Assembly (NCBI GenBank): GCA_016744595.1
Contig: JADGEB010000008.1
Location: forward strand, 1-64,000
DNA: 64,000 nt
From: Desulfuromusa sp.
Lineage (GTDB): Bacteria > Desulfobacterota > Desulfuromonadia > Desulfuromonadales > Geopsychrobacteraceae
Direction: 5' to 3'
Shown: piece by piece, positions 27,569 to 36,492 of the stretch
How the letters are laid out: every line of letters starts with the position of its first letter
Numbering within the stretch: the first letter of the stretch is position 1
The notes under the pieces: generated by a model
The model's input: the letters and a program-made list of their open reading frames with translations, nothing else
What the model was told of the DNA's origin: nothing
Database searches by the model: none
Translations under genes and position numbers: made by a program

Positions 27569-28552
27569 TTAATGTTCAGCAAAGTACATAGCAGCACCCG
27601 GATGAAGCGGTATCCCGGATGCGCTTTCTCGAGCGATATCCACAGAAAACAACGCTAGTGCCGAATGGGCAGCTATTAAACGTTTCTTGTTTTCATCGAT
27701 AACTTCAATAATCTTGTAAACTGTTTCTTTGTCTAAATCACTAGAAGCCACCAGCATAGCGCGAGTACCAAATGTAACAATTTTTTCTGGATGGGAGGGA
27801 TAGGTACCAGCAGCAAGATCAACCCTCCAAAATGCCGGATCGGCTTTGACCATTTTTTCAATATCCCGATCATCCATGCTCATCAACTCACCATTACAGG
27901 TTTTAAGTACCCGTCGCAAAGAAAAATCGGGGTGGAGACCGACATAAACCATTGCCTGAATAGTTCCATAGCAAAACGCCTTGGTATCCTGCGATTTTAT
28001 TGGAGGGAGAGCTCCGACAAGACTGAAATCGTCTCGTGACCATTTTTTTGCCTTCAGAAGTGACTTAATGGCCAAACTCTGTGGTGATTGTGGATACCCA
28101 GCATTAATCCGTTTCCCCTTCAAGTCACCCAATGAAGAGATCCCGGCGTCTTTGCGAACAACCAGCGTAACCGGAGTATCATAAAGTGGAGCAAGAGCAC
28201 GTAAGTTTTCGTAGTTTAAATCAAAAAATTCAAAATCACCGGTCTTGTTGACTGCATCAAGCAGTGAACGTGAATCGACCAAACTGAGATCCAAAGAACC
28301 ACCTTGTACGTTGGTCAAATTATGGACATCATCAAGCGCCGGTGCCTGTTTGCAGTTAACATCAACAACATCGCTATTGATCATCCGACAGAGCATCCGC
28401 CCGGTGAAATAAGAAAATGACCCGGGAGCTTCCGTGCCTAACAGAATATCGAAAGCATGAGCCGAAGAAGGGAATACGGATACACTAACAAAAAGCAATA
28501 AACAGATAACCCGTGCTCGAATAAGAAATAAATCTGTCAGGATAGCTATCAT
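27569..28552 (-). CDS. TAXI-family TRAP transporter solute-binding protein
   Basis: A periplasmic binding protein of the TAXI type (327 residues from ATG 28552). The signal peptide ends near SSAHAF, and family features follow: LLGTEAPGSFSYFTGRMLCR, GSLDLSLVDSRSL and LKGKRINAGYPQS. ATG 28552 is chosen because AAGGAGG lies just upstream; the longer frame to 28588 lacks one. No TRAP permease gene is adjacent, so it is an orphan here; it may serve a permease elsewhere or act as a sensor. Confidence 0.88.
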   Translation of the reverse strand: MIAILTDLFLIRARVICLLLFVSVSVFPSSAHAFDILLGTEAPGSFSYFTGRMLCRMINSDVVDVNCKQAPALDDVHNLTNVQGGSLDLSLVDSRSLLDAVNKTGDFEFFDLNYENLRALAPLYDTPVTLVVRKDAGISSLGDLKGKRINAGYPQSPQSLAIKSLLKAKKWSRDDFSLVGALPPIKSQDTKAFCYGTIQAMVYVGLHPDFSLRRVLKTCNGELMSMDDRDIEKMVKADPAFWRVDLAAGTYPSHPEKIVTFGTRAMLVASSDLDKETVYKIIEVIDENKKRLIAAHSALALFSVDIARESASGIPLHPGAAMYFAEH

Positions 28553-28805
28553 GCCTACCTCCTTTAAATAATTGCATTTCAGCCACATCTGCTCGTTGGT
28601 CGACGGTTTTTAAAAGACATGCAACCATTATAGCAACCTTTTAGGCGGTTTCCACTTCAGCCAAGCAGATGCCATCCCGTGCAGAGCAATTTTTTGTGGT
28701 TACTTCAAGTTTTACAGGCAAGAATGGTTGAAGTATGTCAGTGTTATTGATAAATTATTTCTGTCCTCCCCAGAGGATTAGAACCTTTCAGCCAAGGTAA
28801 TATCT

Positions 28806-29771
28806 ATGGTAGTGACAGAGAAAAAACGAGTACTGGTTGCGGATGCAGAGATTCTCAATTTGGCAACCCTGATTGGAACTTTGAAAGATGACTATCATGT
28901 CGTTGTTGCCAAGAACGGTGCTGAAGTCTTCAAGCAGCTGAAAAAAAACAGTATTGACATAATTCTTCTCGATACCAGACTTCCAGACATTGCTGGATTT
29001 GAAATCTGTCAGAGGCTCAAATCAGACAAACAAACCCAAGAAATACCAGTTATTTTTATTACCTCCCAAAATTCTGTCACCAACGAAGAAAAGGGATTTG
29101 AGGTGGGTGCCGTTGACTACATCGCCAAACCTTTCAATGCACCGACAGTGACCGTTCGAATTAAAAATCAATTAAAGCTCAGCAGTGCAATTATCGAGTT
29201 AAAAAGGCTCAACCAGCTCGCCCTTGATGCTAATCCAAATACAGGTCTACCAGGAAACAACAGTATTCTTAAAGAAATTCAGCGTGTCGTCACTAAAAAG
29301 GAAGATGTTTGTATCATTTATGCCGATCTGGACTACTTCAAAATTTACAACGATACCTACGGTTTTGCCAAAGGTGACGATGTCATTGTCTTTACTGCAA
29401 CCATGATCAAGGTTGCCCTGCAGATTAATGACTGTGCAGGTTCGTTTCTGGGACATATCGGTGGGGATGATTTTGTCATTGTTGTTCCAGCAGAAAAACA
29501 TGTCGCCGTCGCTGAAGAAATTATCCGTAAAATTGATCAAGGAATTTTAGAATTTTACAGTGATGAAGATGCTGAAAGAGGCTATGTCGTTGCTATAAAT
29601 CGCGAAGGAAAAGAAAAGCATCACCCACTGGTCAGTCTCAGTATGGGTGGAGTTGACCTATCTCAACGTGAAGTAACAACGGCACTTGAAGTCATTGACA
29701 TCTGCACAGAAATGAAAAATACGGCAAAAGAACAACAGGGCAGTAATGTTCTTATCTGCCAGCGACATTAA
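28806..29771 (+). CDS. Response regulator with GGDEF-type domain
   Basis: A 321-residue PleD-like protein. The receiver domain (1-120) has D13/E15, phospho-acceptor D56 in ILLDTRLP and K108 in YIAKPF. The second domain (about 140-315) begins NTGLPGNNSI and carries GGDDF at 219-223 in GHIGGDDFV instead of GGDEF; no RxxD inhibitory site is seen in the five residues before. The Glu-to-Asp change leaves cyclase activity uncertain, although this variant recurs in a TGLPGN subfamily (from memory). No partner kinase is adjacent. Confidence 0.9.
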   Translation: MVVTEKKRVLVADAEILNLATLIGTLKDDYHVVVAKNGAEVFKQLKKNSIDIILLDTRLPDIAGFEICQRLKSDKQTQEIPVIFITSQNSVTNEEKGFEVGAVDYIAKPFNAPTVTVRIKNQLKLSSAIIELKRLNQLALDANPNTGLPGNNSILKEIQRVVTKKEDVCIIYADLDYFKIYNDTYGFAKGDDVIVFTATMIKVALQINDCAGSFLGHIGGDDFVIVVPAEKHVAVAEEIIRKIDQGILEFYSDEDAERGYVVAINREGKEKHHPLVSLSMGGVDLSQREVTTALEVIDICTEMKNTAKEQQGSNVLICQRH

Positions 29772-29773
29772 AA

Positions 29774-30286
29774 TCAAATAGTCTCAAACCGATTCATCTC
29801 AATATTCTTCCGTGATTTTTCTGGATCGAAAATTTGTCCATTCATGGCAATCCACACCCCTGTAGGCAACAATTGAACGGCCGTAATAGCGCTGGCAATA
29901 TTATATATTGCATCGGTAAAACGAAATCTGGCCGGTTGCATAGAACCAGTCAACACAACCGTCTTCCCACTAATCCCACGCAAATAATTAGCTGTTGCAA
30001 CCATCGTATCGGTTCCATGAGTCATAACAATTTTATCAATCGAACTCTCAGTGACCGCCGCTTTTATCAACTCTCGATCTGCATCATTCAAATCAAGGCT
30101 GTCTTTACGTAATAATGGTGTAATTTGATAATCAACTGTCAAATTCGCATCACGGAGAACATCATCAATCTGTGGCTCACCAATTTCATAACTGCTCTTA
30201 GCATCAAAGTAAACCTTGTCAATCGTTCCACCAGTCGTCATGATTTCAATCTGCACAGTAATCTCCCGTAAAGAATCTGCCATCAT
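29774..30286 (-). CDS. Single-domain asparaginase-like protein
   Basis: A short (160-170 residues) protein equal to only the N-terminal domain of type I/II L-asparaginases. It keeps the two catalytic Thr motifs: TTGGTID near the N-terminus and MTHGTDTM in the middle, plus LTGSMQPARF. It lacks the C-terminal domain of normal 330-residue asparaginases. Two starts are possible: ATG 30286, overlapping the upstream stop, or GTG 30256 with GGGAG six bases upstream, which gives MQIEIMTTGGTID. Last gene of the DUF302/UPF0251 operon. Substrate unknown. Confidence 0.85.
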   Translation of the reverse strand: MMADSLREITVQIEIMTTGGTIDKVYFDAKSSYEIGEPQIDDVLRDANLTVDYQITPLLRKDSLDLNDADRELIKAAVTESSIDKIVMTHGTDTMVATANYLRGISGKTVVLTGSMQPARFRFTDAIYNIASAITAVQLLPTGVWIAMNGQIFDPEKSRKNIEMNRFETI

Positions 30287-30573
30287 TCGTGTGGCTTGAT
30301 CACCAAAGCATGCCCCAACAACAGAGCTTCAACTATTTTTTTTCTCCCACTGGTGACCAACCGTTGAATTGTGCCACGGGAGATCCCCATTTGCACCCCC
30401 GCTTCGGCCTGAGTCATAGCATCCCGATCACAAAGTGATATCGCTTCAAGTTCATCAGCCTCAAGTTCAATCCTCTGCAGTTTCGACAACGGCGTCCCCG
30501 CTGGCTTGAACATATGATCGGTGGGTCGACGTGTCGGACAACACCTTCTTGGTTTTCTGGGTCTAGGAGACAT
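30283..30573 (-). CDS. UPF0251 (DUF134) DNA-binding protein
   Basis: A 96-residue protein of the UPF0251 family. The N-terminus MSPRPRKPRRCCPTR and central ELEAISLCDRDAMTQAEAG lead into a sigma-region-4-like helix-turn-helix (ISRGTIQRLVTSGRKKIVEAL). It probably regulates its own operon. The stop overlaps the asparaginase-like ATG (ATGA). Members often sit next to metal-cofactor or redox genes. The likely operator is the palindrome at 31030-31045. Confidence 0.88.
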   Translation of the reverse strand: MSPRPRKPRRCCPTRRPTDHMFKPAGTPLSKLQRIELEADELEAISLCDRDAMTQAEAGVQMGISRGTIQRLVTSGRKKIVEALLLGHALVIKPHE

Positions 30574-30586
30574 AGATATTTTCCAG

Positions 30587-30994
30587 TTAAAGGGCTTCTT
30601 CTATCGCAGAAACCAAACTGTCACAGACAGCTTCATGCATAGCAGGGAATGAGACATCATCGACAAGCTCTGCGACCAAATCTTGATAGATACGTAACAT
30701 TCGAACCTGAGTTTGATTGTTTTTAGTGAAGACAACGATAAATTTAGGGAGAAGAACCGCCCGCTCAAGGTTTTCCATCAAAGACTGTGCTGATTTTTTT
30801 GGCGCACAGACCTGCACCATGCGAAGATCAAAACCTTCTGCCAATTCAACCCCATGATGACCAAAGTGATGCACCATTTCCATCTTATCGTCATTGTGAA
30901 TCATAAAACCCTGCATCGCCATGGTTTTACCTAGATCCTGAATAAAATCAACGATACTTTTATCTGTTTCGGCATGAAAAACATCTGCAGACAT
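30587..30994 (-). CDS. DUF302 family protein
   Basis: A 135-residue cytoplasmic protein with the DUF302 pattern: alternating G-rich and hydrophobic segments (KTMAMQGFMIHNDDK, LRMVQVCAPKKSAQSL, ERAVLLPKFIVVF). The family has no firm function; some members sit with redox or metal genes. It is the first gene of a three-gene operon with UPF0251 and the mini-asparaginase, 13 bases ahead of the former, behind a clear promoter and operator-like palindrome. Confidence 0.8.
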   Translation of the reverse strand: MSADVFHAETDKSIVDFIQDLGKTMAMQGFMIHNDDKMEMVHHFGHHGVELAEGFDLRMVQVCAPKKSAQSLMENLERAVLLPKFIVVFTKNNQTQVRMLRIYQDLVAELVDDVSFPAMHEAVCDSLVSAIEEAL

Positions 30995-31029
30995 AGCTAT
31001 TCCCTCTAAAAAATTGGCTCACGTTTAAT

Positions 31030-31045
31030 TTGTGCATATGCACAA
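31030..31045. promoter_or_regulatory. 16-base perfect palindromic operator
   Basis: TTGTGCATATGCACAA is exactly self-complementary. It lies 36-51 bases upstream of the DUF302 ATG and overlaps the -10 box of the minus-strand promoter, the standard geometry for repression. The encoded UPF0251 protein is the natural candidate to bind it (inference). Confidence 0.75.
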
Positions 31046-31070
31046 TAAAGTTATTGAGCAAAAAAGTCAA
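31042..31070 (-). promoter_or_regulatory. Sigma-70 promoter of DUF302 operon
   Basis: On the minus strand TTGACT (31070-31065), a 17-base spacer and TATTGT (31047-31042). The -10 shares four bases with the palindrome. Confidence 0.7.
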
Positions 31071-31407
31071 CTTAAGCGAAACAATATAGACATGTCAAAT
31101 CTATGAATTTTACAGCCATAAAACCAATCATCGGTGCAAATTTAACCCTACAATTCCTTTTAGAACAATTGATACTAAGAGATTGATAACGATAAAACAG
31201 TTGTTTTTTTTCTCATTATGAAAAATAATGCGGTTTCATTTAATGAGTAGACTAGCGTATTCTACTTATTTGAAGAAAATGACGCTGCTTTCTAGAGAAT
31301 AAATCATCGCCTAACCCCGGATAACACTGATCTATAACGGCGGATTTTTTTATTTTTTTAACAATTTCTAGAACAGCATTCTACTAATCAGAGAAAGAGG
31401 AGGAACC
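31071..31407. other. Intergenic leader upstream of livK
   Basis: An A/T-rich non-coding stretch of 337 bases between divergent operons. A possible livK promoter is TTGATA (31169-31174), 17 bases, ATAAAA (31192-31197). No leader peptide, riboswitch or gene was recognised. Confidence 0.4.
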
Positions 31408-32571
31408 ATGAAACGACTGTTGACCACCCTGTTAATTACTGGCATCGCCATGATGTTAGCTGTACCGGCCATGGCTGCACAGACTATCAAGATCGGTTTC
31501 AATATTCCCATGACCGGCGACATTCCTGAAGTCGGTGAAGGTTCGAAAAACGCCGCCGAAATGTATCTTGCAGATATCAACGGCGCCGGTGGCCTCGAGG
31601 TCGGTGGCAAGAAATACATGCTTGAGTTCGTCTACATGGATAACGAGTCCAAGGCCGATTCGGCGGTCAACGCTGCACTCAAACTAATCGAGCAGGAAGA
31701 GGTCGTGGCAATTATCGGTCCCAACTCCTCTAAGCAGGCCGTGCCTGGCGGCGGTACCGCTAACGAAAACCGCGTGCCAATGATCAGTCCATGGTCGACT
31801 AACCCTAATACTACGTTGGATCGTCCTTGGGTTTTTCGCGCTGCCTTCCTCGACCCCTTCCAGGGACCAGTCGTTGCTGACTTTGCAGCCAAGAAGTTCA
31901 GTGCTAAGACTGCAGCCGTACTTTTTGACGTTGAGAATGACTATTCTGTTGGTTTAGCAGAAGTCTTTAAATCTGCCTGGGAATCCAAGGGACTCGGTCC
32001 AGTTGTAGCCTACGAATCAAATGGTACCAAAGACCAGGATTACTCCGCCCAGCTGACCACAATTATTGCAGCCAAACCTGACTTTATCTTTGTGCCAGAG
32101 AATTACAACCAAGTCGCCCTGATCATCCCACAGGCGCGTGATCTCGGTTACAAGGGTCAATTCATGGGTTCCGATGCTTGGGGCACACCAGATTTGGTCA
32201 AACTTTGTGGAGAACAGTGCAACGGCCAATACTTTTCAACTCATTACGCTGCAGCCGGTGCCAAGGGCGCAACCAAGGTCTTCATCGACCGATACATGGA
32301 AAAATACGGTGCAGAACCAGCTGACTACGCTGCTCTGACTTGGGACTCCATTGGTTTGATGGTGGAAGGTATCAAGAATGCCGGCAAGGTCGACTCCAAC
32401 CCACGCAAAATGCGCAAAGCCATCCGTGATGGTTTGGCCGCCATCAAGTCTTTTGACGGCGTCACCGGTTCGTCCAAGTTTAATGAGCAGGGCGACCCAA
32501 TCAAGTGCGCTGTTGTGGTTAAAATCTCCGAAGAAGGAACCTTTGTCTTCGAAGAGTCCGTTTGCCCATAA
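31408..32571 (+). CDS. livK: Branched-chain amino acid ABC transporter, binding protein
   Basis: A 387-residue periplasmic type I binding protein of the Leu/Ile/Val family. The signal peptide ends VPAMAAQ; then TIKIGFNIPMTGDIPEVGEG, AIIGPNSSKQAVPGG (ligand-binding Ser/Thr) and QDYSAQLTTIIAAKPDFI. GAGGAGG is the SD. It heads the liv operon and is separated from livH by a terminator. GC and codon use look higher than in the neighbouring DUF302 operon, which fits high expression. Confidence 0.96.
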   Translation: MKRLLTTLLITGIAMMLAVPAMAAQTIKIGFNIPMTGDIPEVGEGSKNAAEMYLADINGAGGLEVGGKKYMLEFVYMDNESKADSAVNAALKLIEQEEVVAIIGPNSSKQAVPGGGTANENRVPMISPWSTNPNTTLDRPWVFRAAFLDPFQGPVVADFAAKKFSAKTAAVLFDVENDYSVGLAEVFKSAWESKGLGPVVAYESNGTKDQDYSAQLTTIIAAKPDFIFVPENYNQVALIIPQARDLGYKGQFMGSDAWGTPDLVKLCGEQCNGQYFSTHYAAAGAKGATKVFIDRYMEKYGAEPADYAALTWDSIGLMVEGIKNAGKVDSNPRKMRKAIRDGLAAIKSFDGVTGSSKFNEQGDPIKCAVVVKISEEGTFVFEESVCP

Positions 32572-32612
32572 CACTTTAGTGACATAAGTTTAGTGATGTA
32601 GTTCGAAAAAAA

Positions 32613-32640
32613 GCGGGGATTCTTGGATCCCCGCTTTGCT
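32613..32640 (+). terminator. Terminator/attenuator between livK and livH
   Basis: GCGGGGAT, loop TCTTGG, ATCCCCGC, then TTTGCT. The same placement as in aapJ-aapQ: directly after the binding-protein gene. Confidence 0.85.
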
Positions 32641-32702
32641 ATGCTTAAAATAAGTCGCCACAGGCGACCCTGCAACTCCAACGTTTTATAAGGAAAATCT
32701 CT

Positions 32703-33614
32703 GTGGATTTCATTATTCAGAATATCCTGAATGCCATGCAATGGGGGAGCTTTTACGCTCTCATTGCTCTGGGCTACACCCTGGTTTACGGGGTACTGCG
32801 CCTGATCAACTTTGCCCATGGCGATATCTTCATGGTCGGAGCCTATATCTCTTTTTTCGTGGCGAGTTTCCTTATCGGCCCTATCACCGGGCTCTCCCCG
32901 GTGATGGCCTTCGTCATCACTGTGCCTCTGACTATGGCTCTGACTTCGCTGGTCGGCGTAACTTTGGAACGAATTGCGTACCGCCCCCTACGGCGTAAGG
33001 GAGCACACCGGCTCTACGTCGTCATTACTGCGCTGATGTGCGGTCTGGTTCTCGAATACTCGAACCTGGCTTTGCTCGGTGCCAGCCGCTTGAAGTTCCC
33101 AGAGTTGCTAGAAAAACAAATTTGGCACTTTGGTGGTGTCACTCTGACCAACCTCAAGGTTATGGTCATCGTCGCTGCTATTGTGGTCTTCCTGTTTCTG
33201 CAGTGGGTCGTGACTCGTACGCGAGTCGGGATGGCAATGCGAGCCATCTCTTATGATAAATTCGCAATCCCACTAATGGGTATCCCTATCGATAGAATTA
33301 TCGTCGTCACCTTTGTTCTCGGCTCAGGTTTTGCTGGTCTAGCCGGGCTGTTATTCGCCATGAGCTATCCGGTCTTGGAGCCATTCATGGGGATGTTGAT
33401 CGGCTGGAAGGCTTTTATCGCCGCAGTTGTTGGCGGCATCGGTGACATCAAGGGGGCGTTTGTTGGGGGCTTTCTGCTCGGCTTCATCGAAGTAGGCGTG
33501 GTCATGGTCTTCCCCTCGTCCTACAGAGATCTTTTCGCCTTCACCATTTTGCTGCTGATTCTGTGGGTGAAGCCATCCGGGCTGTTCGGCATACCTCAGT
33601 CGACTAAGATATAG
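32703..33614 (+). CDS. livH: Branched-chain amino acid ABC transporter permease
   Basis: A 303-residue inner-membrane permease of the LivH family: GYTLVYGVLRLINFAHGD near the N-terminus and the conserved GIPIDRIIVVTFVLGS segment. About eight helices. The start is GTG, preceded by AAGGAAA. It pairs with LivM. Confidence 0.95.
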   Translation: MDFIIQNILNAMQWGSFYALIALGYTLVYGVLRLINFAHGDIFMVGAYISFFVASFLIGPITGLSPVMAFVITVPLTMALTSLVGVTLERIAYRPLRRKGAHRLYVVITALMCGLVLEYSNLALLGASRLKFPELLEKQIWHFGGVTLTNLKVMVIVAAIVVFLFLQWVVTRTRVGMAMRAISYDKFAIPLMGIPIDRIIVVTFVLGSGFAGLAGLLFAMSYPVLEPFMGMLIGWKAFIAAVVGGIGDIKGAFVGGFLLGFIEVGVVMVFPSSYRDLFAFTILLLILWVKPSGLFGIPQSTKI

Positions 33615-33630
33615 GTTGGGAGATAATAAT

Positions 33631-34701
33631 ATGAAAAAATACACTCTCAACATACTGCTGGTCATCTTTGCCATTGGACTGCTGTTTGCTGCTCATTTCC
33701 GCATCATTGATGGCTATATCCAAATTGTCGTCATGACCATCGGCATAAATATTATGATGTCGACCAGTCTCAACCTGGTCAACGGTAACATGGGTGAATT
33801 TACCTGTGGCCATGCTGCTTTCATGTGCATTGGTGCCTATATTTCATCGGTCCTGTCAGTATTTTGTTTCGGATCCAATTTCGGTGATCCGCTTTTGCCA
33901 GCTGCCTCAGTGGTGATTGTTTTCCCCATCATCCTTCTGATCGGCGGGGCTGTGGCCGCCGTATCCTCGCTACTGGTATCAGTTCCCTCATTCAAAACCC
34001 GCGATGACTATTTGGCAATCATTTCTATCGCTGTCAACTACATGGTCATCTCGGCCATACAGAACATGGACTTTCTTGGTGGATCGCGTGGTTTTCAGGG
34101 AATGAAGGATACCGTCTGGGCAATGATTGATGTCTTTGATGGCCCCTGGATGCTTTTCTGGGTCATCAACTTCACCATATTCACGGTCTGGGCGATCCGA
34201 CGCTTCATCTCATCCACCTATGGCAAGGGCGTCAACGCCATCTGTCAGGATGAAGTGGCTGCAGAAATCATGAGCGTTAACACCAATAAGATCAAAATCA
34301 TCAATTTCATGGTCGCCGCTGGCTTGGCAGGGTGTGCCGGGGGTCTTTACGCACACATCATTGGTTATGTGAATCCGCAGTCCTTCAATATACTTAAATC
34401 GACGGAAGCTCTCGTCATGGTTTATCTTGGCGGGATGGGGTCTTTGTCCGGCGCCATTATGTCTGCCATCATTTTCACCTGCCTGCTGGAAGTACTCCGC
34501 TCGCAAGCGATCATCGATGTCCTTCTCTCACCAGCGACCTTTATATTTCCCGACTGGGAACCTTCGGCAGGCGTCATCAAGTGGGTCATGATCCCGTTAC
34601 TGCTGATCATTGTCATGCAGTTCCGTTCCGAAGGAATCATGGGCAACCGGGAACTGGGAGATGTTTTCCCCAAGCTGAAGAAATTTTACAGGTTTAAATA
34701 A
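33631..34701 (+). CDS. livM: Branched-chain amino acid ABC transporter permease
   Basis: A 356-residue LivM permease (SLNLVNGNMGEFTCGHAAFM, then KTRDDYLAIISIAVN). I choose ATG 33631, with GGGAG eight bases upstream, over the in-frame TTG at 33616, which lies inside that SD. The stop overlaps the livG ATG by one base (TAATG). Confidence 0.94.
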   Translation: MKKYTLNILLVIFAIGLLFAAHFRIIDGYIQIVVMTIGINIMMSTSLNLVNGNMGEFTCGHAAFMCIGAYISSVLSVFCFGSNFGDPLLPAASVVIVFPIILLIGGAVAAVSSLLVSVPSFKTRDDYLAIISIAVNYMVISAIQNMDFLGGSRGFQGMKDTVWAMIDVFDGPWMLFWVINFTIFTVWAIRRFISSTYGKGVNAICQDEVAAEIMSVNTNKIKIINFMVAAGLAGCAGGLYAHIIGYVNPQSFNILKSTEALVMVYLGGMGSLSGAIMSAIIFTCLLEVLRSQAIIDVLLSPATFIFPDWEPSAGVIKWVMIPLLLIIVMQFRSEGIMGNRELGDVFPKLKKFYRFK

Positions 34702-35498
34702 TGGCACAGACACAAATACAAACCGAACAGACACCAGTCCTTGAAATACGTAGTTTAACCCAGCGCTTCGGCGGTTTGACCGCGGTCAACGACTTCAATG
34801 TCAAACTGATGCCGGGAGAGCTTTCCGGGCTCATCGGCCCCAACGGTGCTGGAAAAACGACGGTCTTTAATCTGGCGAGTGGCTTCTATCAGCCAACCGA
34901 GGGGCAAATTCTCGTCGATGGCATCCCTACCGCTGGACTCAAACCGCACAAGGTCACTACTCTCGGCATGGCCCGAACTTTTCAAAACATCCGCCTCTGG
35001 AACGACATGACGGTGCTTGATAATATCCGCGTCGCACAACACTCTCAACTTGGCTACGGCTTTTTCCATGCCATTACCCGCAGTAAACGTTATCGGGCAA
35101 GAGAGGAGCAAATCACCAAAGAGGCCGAAGAGCTCCTTGATGTCTTTGATCTGAAACGCTATGCCGAAGAACTGCCAAAAAACTTGCCCTACGGGACCCA
35201 GCGCAAACTGGAGATCGCCCGCGCGTTATCAAGCCACCCGAAGCTCCTGCTGCTTGACGAACCGGCCGCCGGGCTCAATTCAGCCGACGCAAAAGATCTG
35301 ATTCGACTGATACGCTGGATCCACGAAACGTTTGATGTGACTATCTGGATGATTGAACATCACATGGATGTCATGATGGAACTCTGTACCCAGATCAAGG
35401 TCATCGATTTTGGTGAAACCATTGCAGAGGGAAGTGCAGAACACGTACGTAATCATCCTGCGGTTATGACTGCTTATCTGGGAGATGACAATATCTGA
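34701..35498 (+). CDS. livG: Branched-chain amino acid ABC transporter ATPase LivG
   Basis: A 265-residue ATPase. Walker A is GPNGAGKT, and the LivG-type insertion FQNIRLWNDMTVLDNI is present. The signature region is unusual: NLPYGTQRKLEIARAL, as is normal for LivG rather than LSGGQ. Walker B is LLLLDEPAAGLN and the switch His is in MIEHHMDVMM. The stop overlaps livF (TGATG). Confidence 0.95.
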   Translation: MAQTQIQTEQTPVLEIRSLTQRFGGLTAVNDFNVKLMPGELSGLIGPNGAGKTTVFNLASGFYQPTEGQILVDGIPTAGLKPHKVTTLGMARTFQNIRLWNDMTVLDNIRVAQHSQLGYGFFHAITRSKRYRAREEQITKEAEELLDVFDLKRYAEELPKNLPYGTQRKLEIARALSSHPKLLLLDEPAAGLNSADAKDLIRLIRWIHETFDVTIWMIEHHMDVMMELCTQIKVIDFGETIAEGSAEHVRNHPAVMTAYLGDDNI

Positions 35499-36223
35499 TG
35501 CTATTATCAGTTGAGAACCTTGAAGTAAAATATGGGAATATCCAGGCTCTGCATGGAATCAGTTTTCACGTCAATGAAGGTGAAATTGTCACCCTGATCG
35601 GAGCCAATGGAGCAGGAAAAACCACTTGCATGCATACGATTACCCGGCTACCACCGCCAGAAGCACCACGGGTGATCGGTGGAGATATAAAATTTCAGGG
35701 GGAATCAATCCTCAAAACCCAGCCGAGTGATGTGGTTAAAAAACTGCATCTTGCCCTTTCCCCAGAAGGTCGGCGGATTTTCGGCAACTTAACAGTTTTG
35801 GAAAACCTTAAACTGGCAACCTATGCTCGAGGAAAAGATGCTGACCTGGATAAGGAATACCACTATATCTTTGACCTTTTCCCTCGCTTAAAAGAACGTA
35901 GTAATCAGCGTAGCGAATCATTAAGTGGTGGTGAGCAACAAATGCTGGCGGTTGGTCGAGCCCTCATGACTGGCTGTAAAATTCTGCTATTGGATGAACC
36001 AAGCATGGGACTGGCACCCGTTCTCAAATATGAAATGTTCCGCAAACTTAAACAACTCAATGAAGATGGTATGACAATTCTTCTGGTTGAACAGAATGCA
36101 AATCTGGCATTAAAACTAGCTCACCGTGGCTATGTTATGGATACAGGAAATATCGTTGCGGAAGGGACTGGAGAAGAGTTGCTGAATAATCCAGAAGTGA
36201 AGAAAGCTTACCTGGGAGGGTAA
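35498..36223 (+). CDS. livF: Branched-chain amino acid ABC transporter ATPase LivF
   Basis: A 241-residue ATPase. Walker A is GANGAGKT, then LALSPEGRRIFGNLTVLENL, signature LSGGEQQMLAVGRAL, Walker B ILLLDEPSMGLAPV and LVEQNANLAL. It completes the livKHMGF importer; a hairpin terminator follows about 80 bases later. Confidence 0.95.
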   Translation: MLLSVENLEVKYGNIQALHGISFHVNEGEIVTLIGANGAGKTTCMHTITRLPPPEAPRVIGGDIKFQGESILKTQPSDVVKKLHLALSPEGRRIFGNLTVLENLKLATYARGKDADLDKEYHYIFDLFPRLKERSNQRSESLSGGEQQMLAVGRALMTGCKILLLDEPSMGLAPVLKYEMFRKLKQLNEDGMTILLVEQNANLALKLAHRGYVMDTGNIVAEGTGEELLNNPEVKKAYLGG

Positions 36224-36303
36224 TTTTCAATCAGCCTTTGGTTGGTCGCTAACACTCCTTATCGTCCAGAGCAAAGCAATAAATACAAACTATTGTATTC
36301 TTT

Positions 36304-36350
36304 AATGCCATCAACCCGATCAAATATCGGTTGATGGCATTGTTTGTTTT
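36304..36350 (+). terminator. Terminator of the liv operon
   Basis: AATGCCATCAACC(C)GAT and ATCGGTTGATGGCATT pair with one bulge around a CAAAT loop, followed by GTTTGTTTT. Confidence 0.85.
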
Positions 36351-36492
36351 GCTACGAAGGTTCAATGCAGAGCGACAATTAAACTTCGGTTTAATTTAGG
36401 AAATGATATATTTCAACATGACAAAAAACGTGGAGGCGTCCTCGGCGTTTGGCAAGTACATAGCAACCAACTCTCTTAAGGAAGTAGTCTTT

